Below are positions 38,390-47,396 of a DNA stretch of 64,000 bases, piece by piece (the first letter of the stretch is position 1; the number at the start of each line of letters is the position of its first letter). The DNA comes from Bordetella sp. LUAb4 (GTDB taxonomy: Bacteria > Pseudomonadota > Gammaproteobacteria > Burkholderiales > Burkholderiaceae_B): positions 1 through 64,000 of the forward strand of contig NZ_JAHPZX010000009.1 of the NCBI RefSeq assembly GCF_021325795.1, written 5' to 3'. The position numbers and the translations under genes were made by a program. The notes beneath the pieces are model-generated. The model searched no databases. It was given only the letters and a program-made list of their open reading frames with translations, and was not told the DNA's origin.

Positions 38390-38881
38390 CTACAGCTTCA
38401 ATACTCGCTCACCGCGTCCAATCCCCGAAACCCCGGTACGAACGGTTTCCAGAATCGCACTGCGATCCAGCGCCTCGATGAAGGCGGAGATCTTTTCCTG
38501 CACACCGGTCAATTCGATGGTGTAGGACTTGTCGGTGACGTCGATGATGCGGCCGCGGAAAATGTCGGCCATGCGCTTCATTTCCTCGCGTTCCTTGCCG
38601 ACCGCGCGCACCTTCACGAGCATGAGCTCGCGTTCGATGTGCGCCCCTTCGGTCAGGTCCACCACCTTGACCACGTCCACCAGGCGGTTCAGGTGCTTGG
38701 TGATCTGTTCGATCACTTCGTCCGAACCGGTGGTGACGATGGTCATGCGGGACAGCGTGTCGTCCTCGGTGGGCGCCACGGTCAAGGTTTCGATGTTGTA
38801 GCCGCGGGCCGAAAAAAGGCCGACCACGCGGGACAAGGCGCCGGGCTCGTTTTCGAGCAGGATGGAGATAACGTGTTTCAT
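38390..38881 (-). CDS. ilvN: Acetolactate synthase small (regulatory) subunit
   Basis: The 163-residue subunit starts with the ACT domain (HVISILLENEPGALSRVVGLFSARGYNIETLTVAP) that binds valine for feedback inhibition, then the C-terminal half that activates the large subunit. It begins nine bases after ilvB. It is of the IlvH type in length and sequence, and could equally be called ilvH. Confidence 0.96.
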   Translation of the reverse strand: MKHVISILLENEPGALSRVVGLFSARGYNIETLTVAPTEDDTLSRMTIVTTGSDEVIEQITKHLNRLVDVVKVVDLTEGAHIERELMLVKVRAVGKEREEMKRMADIFRGRIIDVTDKSYTIELTGVQEKISAFIEALDRSAILETVRTGVSGIGRGERVLKL

Positions 38882-38890
38882 GGCGCCCTC

Positions 38891-40600
38891 TTACAGATCT
38901 TCCGAGCCGAGCAGCATCTCGGTCAGGCCGCGGCCGGCCTTGACCATCGGCCACACGTTCTCGGTCCGGTCGGTGATGAAGTCCAGGAAGACCAACCGCT
39001 TCTTGTGCTTGTTGAACGCTTCGCGCAGTGCCGGTTCGACGTCCGCCGGGCGCTCGATGCGCAGGCCGACGTGGCCGTAGGCCTCCGCTACCTTGACGAA
39101 GTCAGGCAGGGAATCCATGTAGGACTCGGAATAGCGCGAGCCGTAGTCGATCTGCTGCCACTGCCGCACCATGCCCAGGAAGCGATTGTTCAGGCATACG
39201 ATCTTGGGCGTCAGATGATATTGCTGGCAGGTGGAGAGTTCCTGGATATTCATCTGGATGGAAGCCTCGCCGGTGATGACGGCGATGTCTTCTCCCGGAT
39301 TGGCCATCTGCACGCCCATGGCGTAGGGCAGGCCCACGCCCATGGTGCCCAGGCCCCCGGAATTGATCCAGCGGCGCGGCGACCCGAAACGGTAGTACTG
39401 GGCCGCCCACATCTGGTGCTGGCCCACGTCGGAGGTGACGAAGGCATTGCCACCGGTCACTTCCCACAGTTTTTCCACCACGAACTGAGGCTTGATGACC
39501 TCATCCGAGTTGGTGTATTTCAGGCATTCCTTGCCGCGCCAGGTGTTGACCTGCTGCCACCACTTGGCCAGGGCCGGCGGCTTGCTTTCGGCCGCGCGGA
39601 ACTGCGCCAGCATGTCGACCAGCACGTCCTTGACGTTGCCGACGATGGGCACGTCCACCCGCACCCGCTTGGAGATCGACGACGGGTCGATATCCACGTG
39701 GATGATCTTGCGCGGGTTTTGCGCGAAATGCTTGGGATTGCCGATGACGCGGTCGTCGAAGCGCGCGCCGATGGCCAGCAGCACGTCGCAGTGCTGCATC
39801 GCCATATTGGCTTCGTACGTGCCGTGCATGCCGGGCATGCCCAGGAAGCTGGGATGGCTGGCCGGCAAACCGCCCAGGCCCATCAGCGTATTGGTGCAAG
39901 GCGCGCCCAGCAGGTCGACCAGCTCGGCCAGTTCGGGCGCCGCGTCCGACAGAATGACGCCGCCGCCCGTGTAGATCATGGGACGTTCGGCCGCCAGCAG
40001 CATCTGCACGGCTTTCTTGATCTGGCCCTGGTGGCCCTTGGTCACCGGCGCATAGGAACGCATGGTGATTTCGCCCTTGGGCGGCGTGTACTTGCCCGGC
40101 GCCAGGGTGATGTCCTTGGGGATGTCGACCAGCACGGGACCGGGACGCCCGGTGCGCGCGATATAAAAGGCGCGGCGCAGCGTATCGGCCAGGTCCTTGA
40201 CGTCCCGCACCAGGAAGTTGTGCTTCACGCAGGGGCGTGTGATGCCCACGGTATCGCATTCCTGGAAGGCGTCTTCACCGATCGCCGCGGTGGGCACCTG
40301 GCCGCTGATGATCACCATCGGAATGGAGTCCATATAGGCGGTGGCGATGCCGGTGACCGCGTTGGTCACGCCGGGGCCGCTGGTGACAATACAGACACCC
40401 GTCTTGTTCGACGAACGCGAATAGGCATCGGCCGCATGCACGGCAGCCTGTTCGTGGCGAACGAGGATGTGCTGGAACTTGTCCTGCTTGAAGATTGCGT
40501 CGTAGATGTAGAGCACCGCGCCGCCCGGGTATCCAAAGACGTGTTCCACGCCCTCGTCCGCGAGGCAACGCACGACGATGTCGGCGCCATTGAGTTCCAT
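38891..40600 (-). CDS. ilvB: Acetolactate synthase large (catalytic) subunit
   Basis: This ThDP- and FAD-dependent enzyme makes acetolactate and acetohydroxybutyrate, the first step of branched-chain amino acid synthesis. The ATG at 40600 (MELNGADIVVRCLADEGV, with AAAGGA upstream) gives 569 residues; a longer reading is leader. Landmarks are GYPGGAVLYIYDAIF, the catalytic Glu in VRHEQAAVHAADAYSR, and the ThDP half with GEASIQMNIQELSTC. It leads the ilvB-ilvN-ilvC operon. Confidence 0.97.
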   Translation of the reverse strand: MELNGADIVVRCLADEGVEHVFGYPGGAVLYIYDAIFKQDKFQHILVRHEQAAVHAADAYSRSSNKTGVCIVTSGPGVTNAVTGIATAYMDSIPMVIISGQVPTAAIGEDAFQECDTVGITRPCVKHNFLVRDVKDLADTLRRAFYIARTGRPGPVLVDIPKDITLAPGKYTPPKGEITMRSYAPVTKGHQGQIKKAVQMLLAAERPMIYTGGGVILSDAAPELAELVDLLGAPCTNTLMGLGGLPASHPSFLGMPGMHGTYEANMAMQHCDVLLAIGARFDDRVIGNPKHFAQNPRKIIHVDIDPSSISKRVRVDVPIVGNVKDVLVDMLAQFRAAESKPPALAKWWQQVNTWRGKECLKYTNSDEVIKPQFVVEKLWEVTGGNAFVTSDVGQHQMWAAQYYRFGSPRRWINSGGLGTMGVGLPYAMGVQMANPGEDIAVITGEASIQMNIQELSTCQQYHLTPKIVCLNNRFLGMVRQWQQIDYGSRYSESYMDSLPDFVKVAEAYGHVGLRIERPADVEPALREAFNKHKKRLVFLDFITDRTENVWPMVKAGRGLTEMLLGSEDL

Positions 40601-41109
40601 ATTGTGTTCCTTTCCCTGTTTCCGGCCCAGCGTTCTGGAGTGCCTCGCCCGGATACGGCGGCGGCGGAACCCGATACCGGCTGCGGTAACACGATCGGCG
40701 CTTTGCGGTTCACGGAACCGCGCCACCCGAACGCCCTACCGATCCGGCACGCGTCCATCTAAAACGCAGTGCATGCGCCCACATGGGCGCCGGAGATCGA
40801 AATGGAAGCCTTGACTGCACGCTTTTGGCGCGGCCAATGGCAGGGTACTACTGGCGCTTGCTGCCGGTCGGTGGACCGGCGGTCTTGCTGACCATTCGAC
40901 ACCAGCCACAGATGGCGAGCCGGTGCGAGCGAGGGACTTTACCGTGTTTGCCCCGGCCCTGGCAAATCAATCGGGACCGGAAGCGTAAAAACGCCGCTCC
41001 AGCCGTAAAAATGCCACACAATTCGCCGCGCATTGCGGGGACATACCCCCCCAAAGCCGGCGCCACACTCTCTATACTTGACGCACCTTCACGCCCGGAC
41101 CCGCCGCCC
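40601..41109. promoter_or_regulatory. Divergent leader region between ilvB and the FUSC gene
   Basis: About 510 bases separate the two starts. On the minus strand several hairpins could form before ilvB (GGCGCCCA/TGGGCGC-type at 40780-40795, GGTTCC/GGAACC near 40710-40725). I find no leader peptide rich in Val, Ile or Leu codons, so classical attenuation is not supported. Betaproteobacterial ilv genes can carry a structured leader RNA, but I cannot confirm one here. The plus-strand half must hold the FUSC promoter; the extended open frame there has no protein character. Confidence 0.4.
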
Positions 41110-43338
41110 ATGGATTTGCGCCTAACCAGCCTCCGCAAATTTCTCTACAGCCACTATTTTTTCGGCGGAGTACGGCAGGCCATCGGGATGCTGCTGCCGG
41201 TACTGATACTGGGCGTGCTGTTCGACCGCTACACCCTGGGCCTGGTGGCGACCTTCGGCGCCCAGTGCGTTTCCATCATCGACCAGCCCGGCGGACCGCA
41301 ACGCCACCGCACAAATGAAATGCTGGGTGGCGCCCTGGTGGCGACCATCACGGTGATCATCACCGGTTTTGCCTCGACCCAGCCCCCCATCCTGTGGGTG
41401 GTGGTGACGCTGCAGTGCTTCGCCTATTCCATGCTGACCGTATTCGGCAAGCGCGGCGGCCTGATCGGTTTCGGCGGCCTGCTGGTGATGGCCTTGACCA
41501 TGCATTCCCCCCTGCAGCCGGACGAAGTGCTGCTGCACGCGGCCGGCACCCTGGGCGGCGCCCTGTTCTACCTGGCGTTCAGCCTGACCTTCAGCCGCAT
41601 GTTCTGGCTGCGCGAAGAACAGCAGGCCATGTCGGTGGCCCTGTTCGCCACCGCCGACTATATGGAGGCGCGCGCCGCCTTCTATGACGAAGCCGAGGAC
41701 CTGGACACCTGCTACAGCACCGTGATCCAGCGCCAGTCCGCCATGACGGAAAAGCACCAGGCCGCGCGCGATATGGTGCTGCGCCAGTTGCCCCGCGGTA
41801 AAGGGGCGGGCGACGCGCGCCGTGTCATGGTGTGGAATATGTTCGTCGACATGCTGCAGTTGATGGACACGCTGTTCGCCACCCACACGGATTACGCCTA
41901 CCTGCGGCGGGCTCTCGCCGGCAACGACCTGTTGCTGTTCATGCACGACTCGCTGATCAAGATGTCGCTGGAGATGAATCGCGTGGCCCTGGCCTTGTCC
42001 AGCAACGACAAGGTGCGCCGCCGCACCAGCATCAAGGCGGAGTTGCGGGCGATGGAGTACGAGATCGACCTGCTCAAGCAGCAGGGACTGAGCGAACGCG
42101 AACCCGAAACCCTGGCCGTGCTGATCCAGATCCAGCGCCGCCTGCGCAATGCCAGCCGCATCGTCGACCGCCTGGCCGACCACACCCAGGCCAGCCCCGA
42201 CGCCATGCCTACCAGCGCCCTGCGCATCGACAAGTCGCTGACGCGCTTCATGACCCGCCAGGAATTCCGGGTCGGCATGCTGACCAGCAATCTGCGCCTG
42301 GACTCTCCCAATTTCCGCTATGCGCTGCGGGTCACGCTGGCCGCGTCGCTGGCGATGATCCTCACCGAACTCTGGGTGACCGAAGCGTTTTCGGCGCACA
42401 ACTATTGGATCATCCTGACCATCGTCATCGTCATGAAGCCGGGTTTTGCGCTGACCCGCCAGCGTAATGGCTGGCGCTTGATGGGCACCCTGCTGGGCTG
42501 CCTGCTGGCGGCCGTCCTGCTGAATCTGACCGACAAGCCCGCCATTCTGTTCGGGGCCCTGCTGATCGCCTGCGTCATGGGCAACAGCCTGGTGCTGCTC
42601 AATTACATGGGCAGTGCGGTGTTCAACACCCTGTTCGTGGTCCTGGTCTTCCACTTCGTATCGCCGGGCACGGTGTCGATGGAGGTGATCGGGGAACGGG
42701 CCCTGGATACACTCATCGGATGCGGCGTGGCCCTGCTTTGCAGCTACGCCTTCCCCTGGTGGGAATCACGCTATATGGCCCCTCTTGCGCGCGCGGCCAT
42801 CAACGCGAACCGCGACTATCTGAGCGCCGGGCTGCGCTATGCGGAAGTGCTGCGGCGCAAGCAGATGGCCAAGGCGGCCCAGGCCCCCGTCACCGCCGCG
42901 CTGGTGCAAGGGCCGCAGCCCGACGTGCCGCCGCAGCCGGACGAGGAGGAAGCCGACCTGAACTGGCGCCTGGCGCGCAAGAACGTGCACATTTCCTTCA
43001 GCAATTTCGCCGAAGCGTTCTACCGCATGATCAGCGAGCCGCGTTCACGCCAGCAGTTCGTGCCTGAGCTGAACAATCTGCTGATACAGAACCATATCCT
43101 GGCGTCGCAGACCACGGCCGCGGTGCCGACCTTGTCGACCCTGGCCGCGGAGCCGCCGGCGTCGGTCCAGGACACCCTGCAGGACATCGTGATCATGCTG
43201 GACCCGGCACGCCCGCCGGTGCCGCCGCTGCCGGAGCAATTGGATAACCAGGGCGACCTGGCCGCCCTGGCCTATCCGCTGAAGCTGATGGTCAAGGCGG
43301 GGCAGATGATCCGCCAGGAGAGCGGGGCGTTGGGGTGA
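41110..43338 (+). CDS. FUSC-family inner-membrane protein (YccS/aromatic acid exporter-like)
   Basis: The protein has 742 residues in the FUSC architecture: one block of membrane helices near residues 15-170, a long cytoplasmic helical part, a second block near 415-570 (LRVTLAASLAMILTEL, NYWIILTIVIVMKPGFALTRQRNGWR) and a cytoplasmic tail. The motif NYWIILTIVIVMKPGFALTRQR is the conserved FUSC core. Relatives export aromatic acids or have unknown roles. The ATG at 41110 begins at the conserved MDLRLTSLRKFLYSHYFFGG. Confidence 0.9.
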   Translation: MDLRLTSLRKFLYSHYFFGGVRQAIGMLLPVLILGVLFDRYTLGLVATFGAQCVSIIDQPGGPQRHRTNEMLGGALVATITVIITGFASTQPPILWVVVTLQCFAYSMLTVFGKRGGLIGFGGLLVMALTMHSPLQPDEVLLHAAGTLGGALFYLAFSLTFSRMFWLREEQQAMSVALFATADYMEARAAFYDEAEDLDTCYSTVIQRQSAMTEKHQAARDMVLRQLPRGKGAGDARRVMVWNMFVDMLQLMDTLFATHTDYAYLRRALAGNDLLLFMHDSLIKMSLEMNRVALALSSNDKVRRRTSIKAELRAMEYEIDLLKQQGLSEREPETLAVLIQIQRRLRNASRIVDRLADHTQASPDAMPTSALRIDKSLTRFMTRQEFRVGMLTSNLRLDSPNFRYALRVTLAASLAMILTELWVTEAFSAHNYWIILTIVIVMKPGFALTRQRNGWRLMGTLLGCLLAAVLLNLTDKPAILFGALLIACVMGNSLVLLNYMGSAVFNTLFVVLVFHFVSPGTVSMEVIGERALDTLIGCGVALLCSYAFPWWESRYMAPLARAAINANRDYLSAGLRYAEVLRRKQMAKAAQAPVTAALVQGPQPDVPPQPDEEEADLNWRLARKNVHISFSNFAEAFYRMISEPRSRQQFVPELNNLLIQNHILASQTTAAVPTLSTLAAEPPASVQDTLQDIVIMLDPARPPVPPLPEQLDNQGDLAALAYPLKLMVKAGQMIRQESGALG

Positions 43339-43425
43339 TGGGCGCGGGCTTGGCGGCGCCGCCCTTGCCCAGGAGCATGGCCGCGGCTGACTCAGGTCAG
43401 TACCAGGCCCCGCGCCTTGAATCGT

Positions 43426-44202
43426 TCACCCTTCCAGCTTGCGCCGGAACACCAGCTTGTCCGGCGTCGACGCGTCGGCTGCGTAGGCATAGCCTTCGCT
43501 GTCGAAACCTTGCAGCTTTTCCGGCGTGCCGGCCTTGTGGGTAATGGCGTAGCGCGCCATCAGGCCGCGCGCACGCTTGGCGTGGAAACTGATGATTTTC
43601 CACGCGCCGTTCTTCCAATCCTGGAACACGCATTGCACCACGCGGGCCTGCAGTGTCTTCAAGTCGACCGACTTGAAGTATTCCTCGGAAGCCAGGTTGA
43701 CGATGATGGGCTTTTTGACATCGGCCTGGCGCTCGTTCAAGTATTCGGCAATGCTGGCGCCCCAGAAGTCGTACAGGCTCTTGCCGCGCTTGGTCTGGAG
43801 CCGCGTGCCCATTTCCAGGCGGTAAGGCTGCATCAGGTCCAAGGGCCGCAGCACGCCATATAGCCCACTGAGGATGCCCACATGTTCCTGCGCCCACGTC
43901 AGTTGGGCGGGCGTCAGCGTGTCGGCCTGCAGGCCTTCGTAGACGTCGCCGTTGAAGGCCAGGATGGCCTGGCGCGAATTGGCCTGGGTGAACTTGGGCT
44001 TCCACTCGGCGTAGCGCCGCACGTTCAGCTCGGACAGCGCCGCGCTCAGCGTCATCAGCGCGGCGATATCGTCGGCCGATTTGGTCTTGAGCACCTTGAT
44101 CAGCTCGGCGGCCTGGTCGACGAACAGCGGTTGGGTGTGTTCCTGGACCTGAACCGGGGTGTCATAGTCCAGCTTCTTGGCAGGGGACAGCAGATACAGC
44201 AT
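43426..44202 (-). CDS. yaaA: Peroxide stress protein YaaA
   Basis: The 258-residue protein matches the DUF328/YaaA family from the first residues (MLYLLSPAKKLDYDTP) through FTQANSRQAILAFNGDVYEGL, LDLMQPYRLEMGTRL and the closing FDSEGYAYAADAST region. In E. coli YaaA limits free iron during peroxide stress and binds DNA. The gene stands alone. Confidence 0.95.
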   Translation of the reverse strand: MLYLLSPAKKLDYDTPVQVQEHTQPLFVDQAAELIKVLKTKSADDIAALMTLSAALSELNVRRYAEWKPKFTQANSRQAILAFNGDVYEGLQADTLTPAQLTWAQEHVGILSGLYGVLRPLDLMQPYRLEMGTRLQTKRGKSLYDFWGASIAEYLNERQADVKKPIIVNLASEEYFKSVDLKTLQARVVQCVFQDWKNGAWKIISFHAKRARGLMARYAITHKAGTPEKLQGFDSEGYAYAADASTPDKLVFRRKLEG

Positions 44203-44362
44203 GGAATCAGGTTCCTTTCTCTTGATATTGGATATTCAGCGTGGTGGCGTGGCGCCGCGGGGCTCGGTCCGTGGTTTGAGCCGGGCCCGACAGGTCTTTA
44301 CGGCAAGGCGATACCCTGCTCGAACGGCCAACGCCGTGAGCGCGGGCGAAGCCGGATGTCGA

Positions 44363-45145
44363 TCAACGGGCGGTCCAGCCGCCGTCGACCGAGATGGTGG
44401 TCCCGGTCACCTGTTCGGCCGCGGGCGAAGCCAGGTAGACCGCGGTGCCGCCCAGTTGCTCCGGCGTGACGAACTGCAGCGACGGCTGCTTCTCGCCCAG
44501 CAGTTCGCGCGCGGCTTCGTCCTGGCTGATGCCTTTCTGGGCAGAGATGGCGCTGATCTGCTTTTCCACCAGGGCGGTGCGCACCCAGCCCGGGCAGATG
44601 GCGTTGGCCGTGATGCCCTGCCCCGCCGTCTCCAGCGCCGTCACCTTGGTCAGCCCCACCACGCCGTGCTTGGCGGCGACGTAAGCCGACTTGTTGGCCG
44701 AACCGACCAGACCGTGGGCGGACGCGATGTTGATGATGCGGCCCCAGCCTTGCTTCTTCATATGCGGCAAGGCGGCGGCCGTACCGTGGAAGACGGCCGA
44801 CAGGTTCAGCGCGATGATGGCGTCCCAGCGTTCGGCGGGGAAATCCTCGATCAGCGAGGTGTGCTGGATGCCGGCGTTGTTGACGATGATGTCGATGCGG
44901 CCGAGCTGCTTGACGGTGTTTTCGACCAGGCCGCGCACGGCGTCGCCGCGGCTCAGGTCGGCGCCGTCGTACAGCGCTTTGACGCCGTGGGCCAGGGCCA
45001 GGCCGGCACGGGTCTTCTCGATATCGGCGGCGTCGCCGAAGCCGTTCAACACCACATCCGCCCCTTGCGCGGCCAGCGCCGTGGCGATCCCCAGGCCGAT
45101 GCCGCTGGTGGATCCGGTGACGACCGCTACTTTTCCTTTGAGCAT
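44363..45145 (-). CDS. bdhA: 3-hydroxybutyrate dehydrogenase
   Basis: This short-chain dehydrogenase oxidises 3-hydroxybutyrate to acetoacetate with NAD, a step in use of polyhydroxybutyrate or ketone bodies. The cofactor motif GSTSGIGLGIA, NNAG and the catalytic Ser-Tyr-Lys (NIASAHG, SAYVAAKHG) are present. GLVGSANKSAYVAAKHGVVG and the end TGTTISVDGGWTAR are as in known BdhA proteins. At 260 residues it has normal length. Confidence 0.92.
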   Translation of the reverse strand: MLKGKVAVVTGSTSGIGLGIATALAAQGADVVLNGFGDAADIEKTRAGLALAHGVKALYDGADLSRGDAVRGLVENTVKQLGRIDIIVNNAGIQHTSLIEDFPAERWDAIIALNLSAVFHGTAAALPHMKKQGWGRIINIASAHGLVGSANKSAYVAAKHGVVGLTKVTALETAGQGITANAICPGWVRTALVEKQISAISAQKGISQDEAARELLGEKQPSLQFVTPEQLGGTAVYLASPAAEQVTGTTISVDGGWTAR

Positions 45146-45244
45146 GAAGATTCTCCTAACCGCGTAAGGGGATGATGAAGGGGGGACCGCCGGCCCGCCG
45201 GGCGCTTGGCTCGTAGACGGTAGCGCGGTCGGGCGACGCCGGGA

Positions 45245-46414
45245 TCAGTCCGCCGCCGCTTCGGGAGTGTAGCCGCGTCGCGCCCGCGCGCGCATGCGCA
45301 TGCGTTCGAGCACCTTCAGCCACACCGGGACGATGGCCATGGACACCGCCACCACCACCGAAATCAGGTCACGGTGGGGAACCGTCAGCAGACTGTTATC
45401 CACGGCTTCGTTGAAAATCGCGAAGCCGAACTCCCCGCCCTGCGCCAGGCCGATGGCAAACGGCAGGCGATGGTAGGACGGCAGGCCGGTCCAGCGCGCG
45501 ATGCCATACAGAATCAGGCCTTTGATCACCAGCAGGCCGACGACGCTCAGCACCACGAACAGCCAGTGATGACGCAGGACCTCGAGGTTGATGACCATGC
45601 CGATGGACAGGAAGAACAGGCCCAGCAGCAGGCCCTTGAAGGGTTCGATACTCTCTTCCATGCTTTCGCGATAGCGCGACTTCGCCAACACGACGCCTAC
45701 CAGGAAGCCCCCCAGGCCGGCGGACAAGCCCGCATGGTCGAACAGTTGGGCCGTCCCGATCACCACCAGCAGCGTGGCAGCCGTGAAGAGTTCCTTGAGC
45801 TGCGCCCGCTCGGCCCAACCCAACACGCGCAGGCCGCGGCCCAGGACCACCACCGCGACGCCGATCAGGCCTTCCATGAAGGATGGCGCGCGCGTGCCGC
45901 CACCGCCGATGACGCCCACCGCGACGAGGACGGGAATGGCGGCCATGTCCTGCCACAGCAGAATGCCGACGGCCGTGCGGCCCATGGGGGTGCGGCTGAG
46001 ATCGCGCTCATCGAGCAGGCGCATGGCGACGGCCGTGGAGGACAGCGACAGCGCCAGGCTGCAAAGAATGGCGCCGGCCCAGGACATTCCGATCAGATGG
46101 CGCAGCGCGCCGCCCAGGAGTAATGTCAATGCGGCGGCACTGACGAACATTTGCAGCGCGCCGATGCCGAAGACCTCGCGCCGCATGGCCCACAAGCGGG
46201 CGGGCGCCATCTCCAGGCCGATCACGAACAGCATCATGACTACGCCCAGCTGGGAGATATTGGAGATAGCCGGAACGTCCTGGACCAGGCCCAGGCAATA
46301 AGGCCCGATCAGGATGCCCGCCAACAGATAACCCGGAATCGCGCCCAAGCCGAGCAACTGCGTCAGAGGCACGCAGATCACGGCGGACAGCAAGAGGATG
46401 ATGACGATTTCCAT
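45245..46414 (-). CDS. CPA2-family cation:proton antiporter (Kef-like membrane domain only)
   Basis: The protein has 389 residues forming about 12 membrane helices, with the conserved helix pairs LFVIGLEMAPARLW, LALSLSSTAVAMRLL and ALGQ-like LWQDMAAIPVLVAV. KefB/KefC proteins continue with an NAD-binding RCK domain of about 200 residues; here the reading ends after the membrane part, so nucleotide control is absent. K+/H+ or Na+/H+ exchange cannot be told apart. Confidence 0.88.
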   Translation of the reverse strand: MEIVIILLLSAVICVPLTQLLGLGAIPGYLLAGILIGPYCLGLVQDVPAISNISQLGVVMMLFVIGLEMAPARLWAMRREVFGIGALQMFVSAAALTLLLGGALRHLIGMSWAGAILCSLALSLSSTAVAMRLLDERDLSRTPMGRTAVGILLWQDMAAIPVLVAVGVIGGGGTRAPSFMEGLIGVAVVVLGRGLRVLGWAERAQLKELFTAATLLVVIGTAQLFDHAGLSAGLGGFLVGVVLAKSRYRESMEESIEPFKGLLLGLFFLSIGMVINLEVLRHHWLFVVLSVVGLLVIKGLILYGIARWTGLPSYHRLPFAIGLAQGGEFGFAIFNEAVDNSLLTVPHRDLISVVVAVSMAIVPVWLKVLERMRMRARARRGYTPEAAAD

Positions 46415-46699
46415 GCGGGCATCCTGGCGGCGGGGGCACTAAGAGTCGCATTCTGACAAGAAATTACCCGAGCGGGTGAAGCCCGTTGCGCGGCGATTCA
46501 ACAACTTTTCGAATGGCTAGCTAAATTTCCGAAATGTCTGCTAGAATGGCGAGCTTTGCTGCTCCACGCACATTTCAGGTGTCAAATCTGACTGGCGTTG
46601 GGTACCCGAAAGGGAGTTGAGTTCTTCTTGAAGATGATCTTGGCTGGTGGCAAAACGATAGCCTCGATTCGACCACGGGGTTATTGAAGGCGGTACCCC

Positions 46700-46790
<91 letters not shown>

Positions 46791-46799
46791 AATACTGAA

Positions 46800-46829
46800 A
46801 GCCCCTGACTTGCGTCAGGGGCTTTTTCT
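46800..46829 (+). terminator. Terminator after tRNA-Ser(CGA)
   Basis: AGCCCCTGAC-TTGC-GTCAGGGGCT followed by TTTTCTTT is a strong rho-independent terminator nine bases beyond the tRNA. Reversed, it also has a T-run and can end the converging small lipoprotein gene. Confidence 0.93.
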
Positions 46830-46854
46830 TTGCGTGCATCCATGGGATCCGATG

Positions 46855-47049
46855 TTATCGGGAACCATATTGACCCATAAACGGATCGTTGTTCATTTCC
46901 CCAAAACGGTCGGAATGGTAGTTGGCGCTTGCGTATGGATTTTGCATGCCAGTGCTTGTGCTGGAACTAGCACGCGTGCTGTTGGTAGGACTGGTGCAAC
47001 CTACGAGCAAGAGCGCCAGCGCAACGCTGGCGATGACACAGACTTTCAT
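46855..47049 (-). CDS. Small lipoprotein
   Basis: From the ATG at 47049, with GGAGG seven bases upstream, the 64-residue product has a lipoprotein signal (KVCVIASVALALLLVGC) and a short Ser/Thr/Asn-rich mature part. No known family; such mini-lipoproteins are common in these bacteria. Confidence 0.72.
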   Translation of the reverse strand: MKVCVIASVALALLLVGCTSPTNSTRASSSTSTGMQNPYASANYHSDRFGEMNNDPFMGQYGSR

Positions 47050-47347
47050 GGAGACCTCCGCAATCGTGCACCGGAGATGTGGCTGCTGGCAGATCCAGCG
47101 CCGTCTCGACACCCGGCTCCGGTTTGCTCACTCGCGCCGGATGCCAGCGCGAGATGGCCAAGCGGCGCGACGTTTCGTCGCAAATGGGATGGCCGCCAAA
47201 AAGCCTACTCCGCCAAGTGGGGGAAGTCCAACAACCCTTGCCCATGCGGGCGTACCTCGTCATTAAGTACATACCTGAAAGTATGATTTCCGCAGGCTGC
47301 CGTAGGTTGGGATCACGGTCGCAGTCCGGCTGTCCCGCAAATGCACA
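47050..47347. other. Region between small lipoprotein and siderophore receptor terminator
   Basis: No credible gene. CATAC-CTGAAA-GTATG at 47270-47285 is a 16-base inverted repeat lying upstream of the small lipoprotein and could be an operator or part of its promoter. Confidence 0.4.
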
Positions 47348-47379
47348 AAGCCCCTGACTCGCGTCAGGGGCTCTTTTTC
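47348..47379 (-). terminator. Terminator after the siderophore receptor gene
   Basis: AAGCCCCTGAC-TCGC-GTCAGGGGCT has T-runs on both sides and lies 18 bases beyond the receptor stop codon. It is almost the same hairpin as the one after tRNA-Ser(CGA), probably because this stem is widespread in the genome. Confidence 0.88.
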
Positions 47380-47396
47380 CTATCCGAGTAGCCAGA

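Noticed and set aside
38387-40762. 791-codon plus-strand ORF opposite ilvN and ilvB
   Set aside because: Antisense shadow of two complete ilv genes.
40783-41109. N-terminal extension of the FUSC protein
   Set aside because: 109 extra residues with no protein character in what must be a promoter region; conserved start is at 41110.
46800-47379. Idea that near-identical hairpins at 46800 and 47348 mark a duplicated tRNA or attachment site
   Set aside because: Each hairpin serves a different gene end and the sequence between shows no second tRNA; the stem is a common terminator type.
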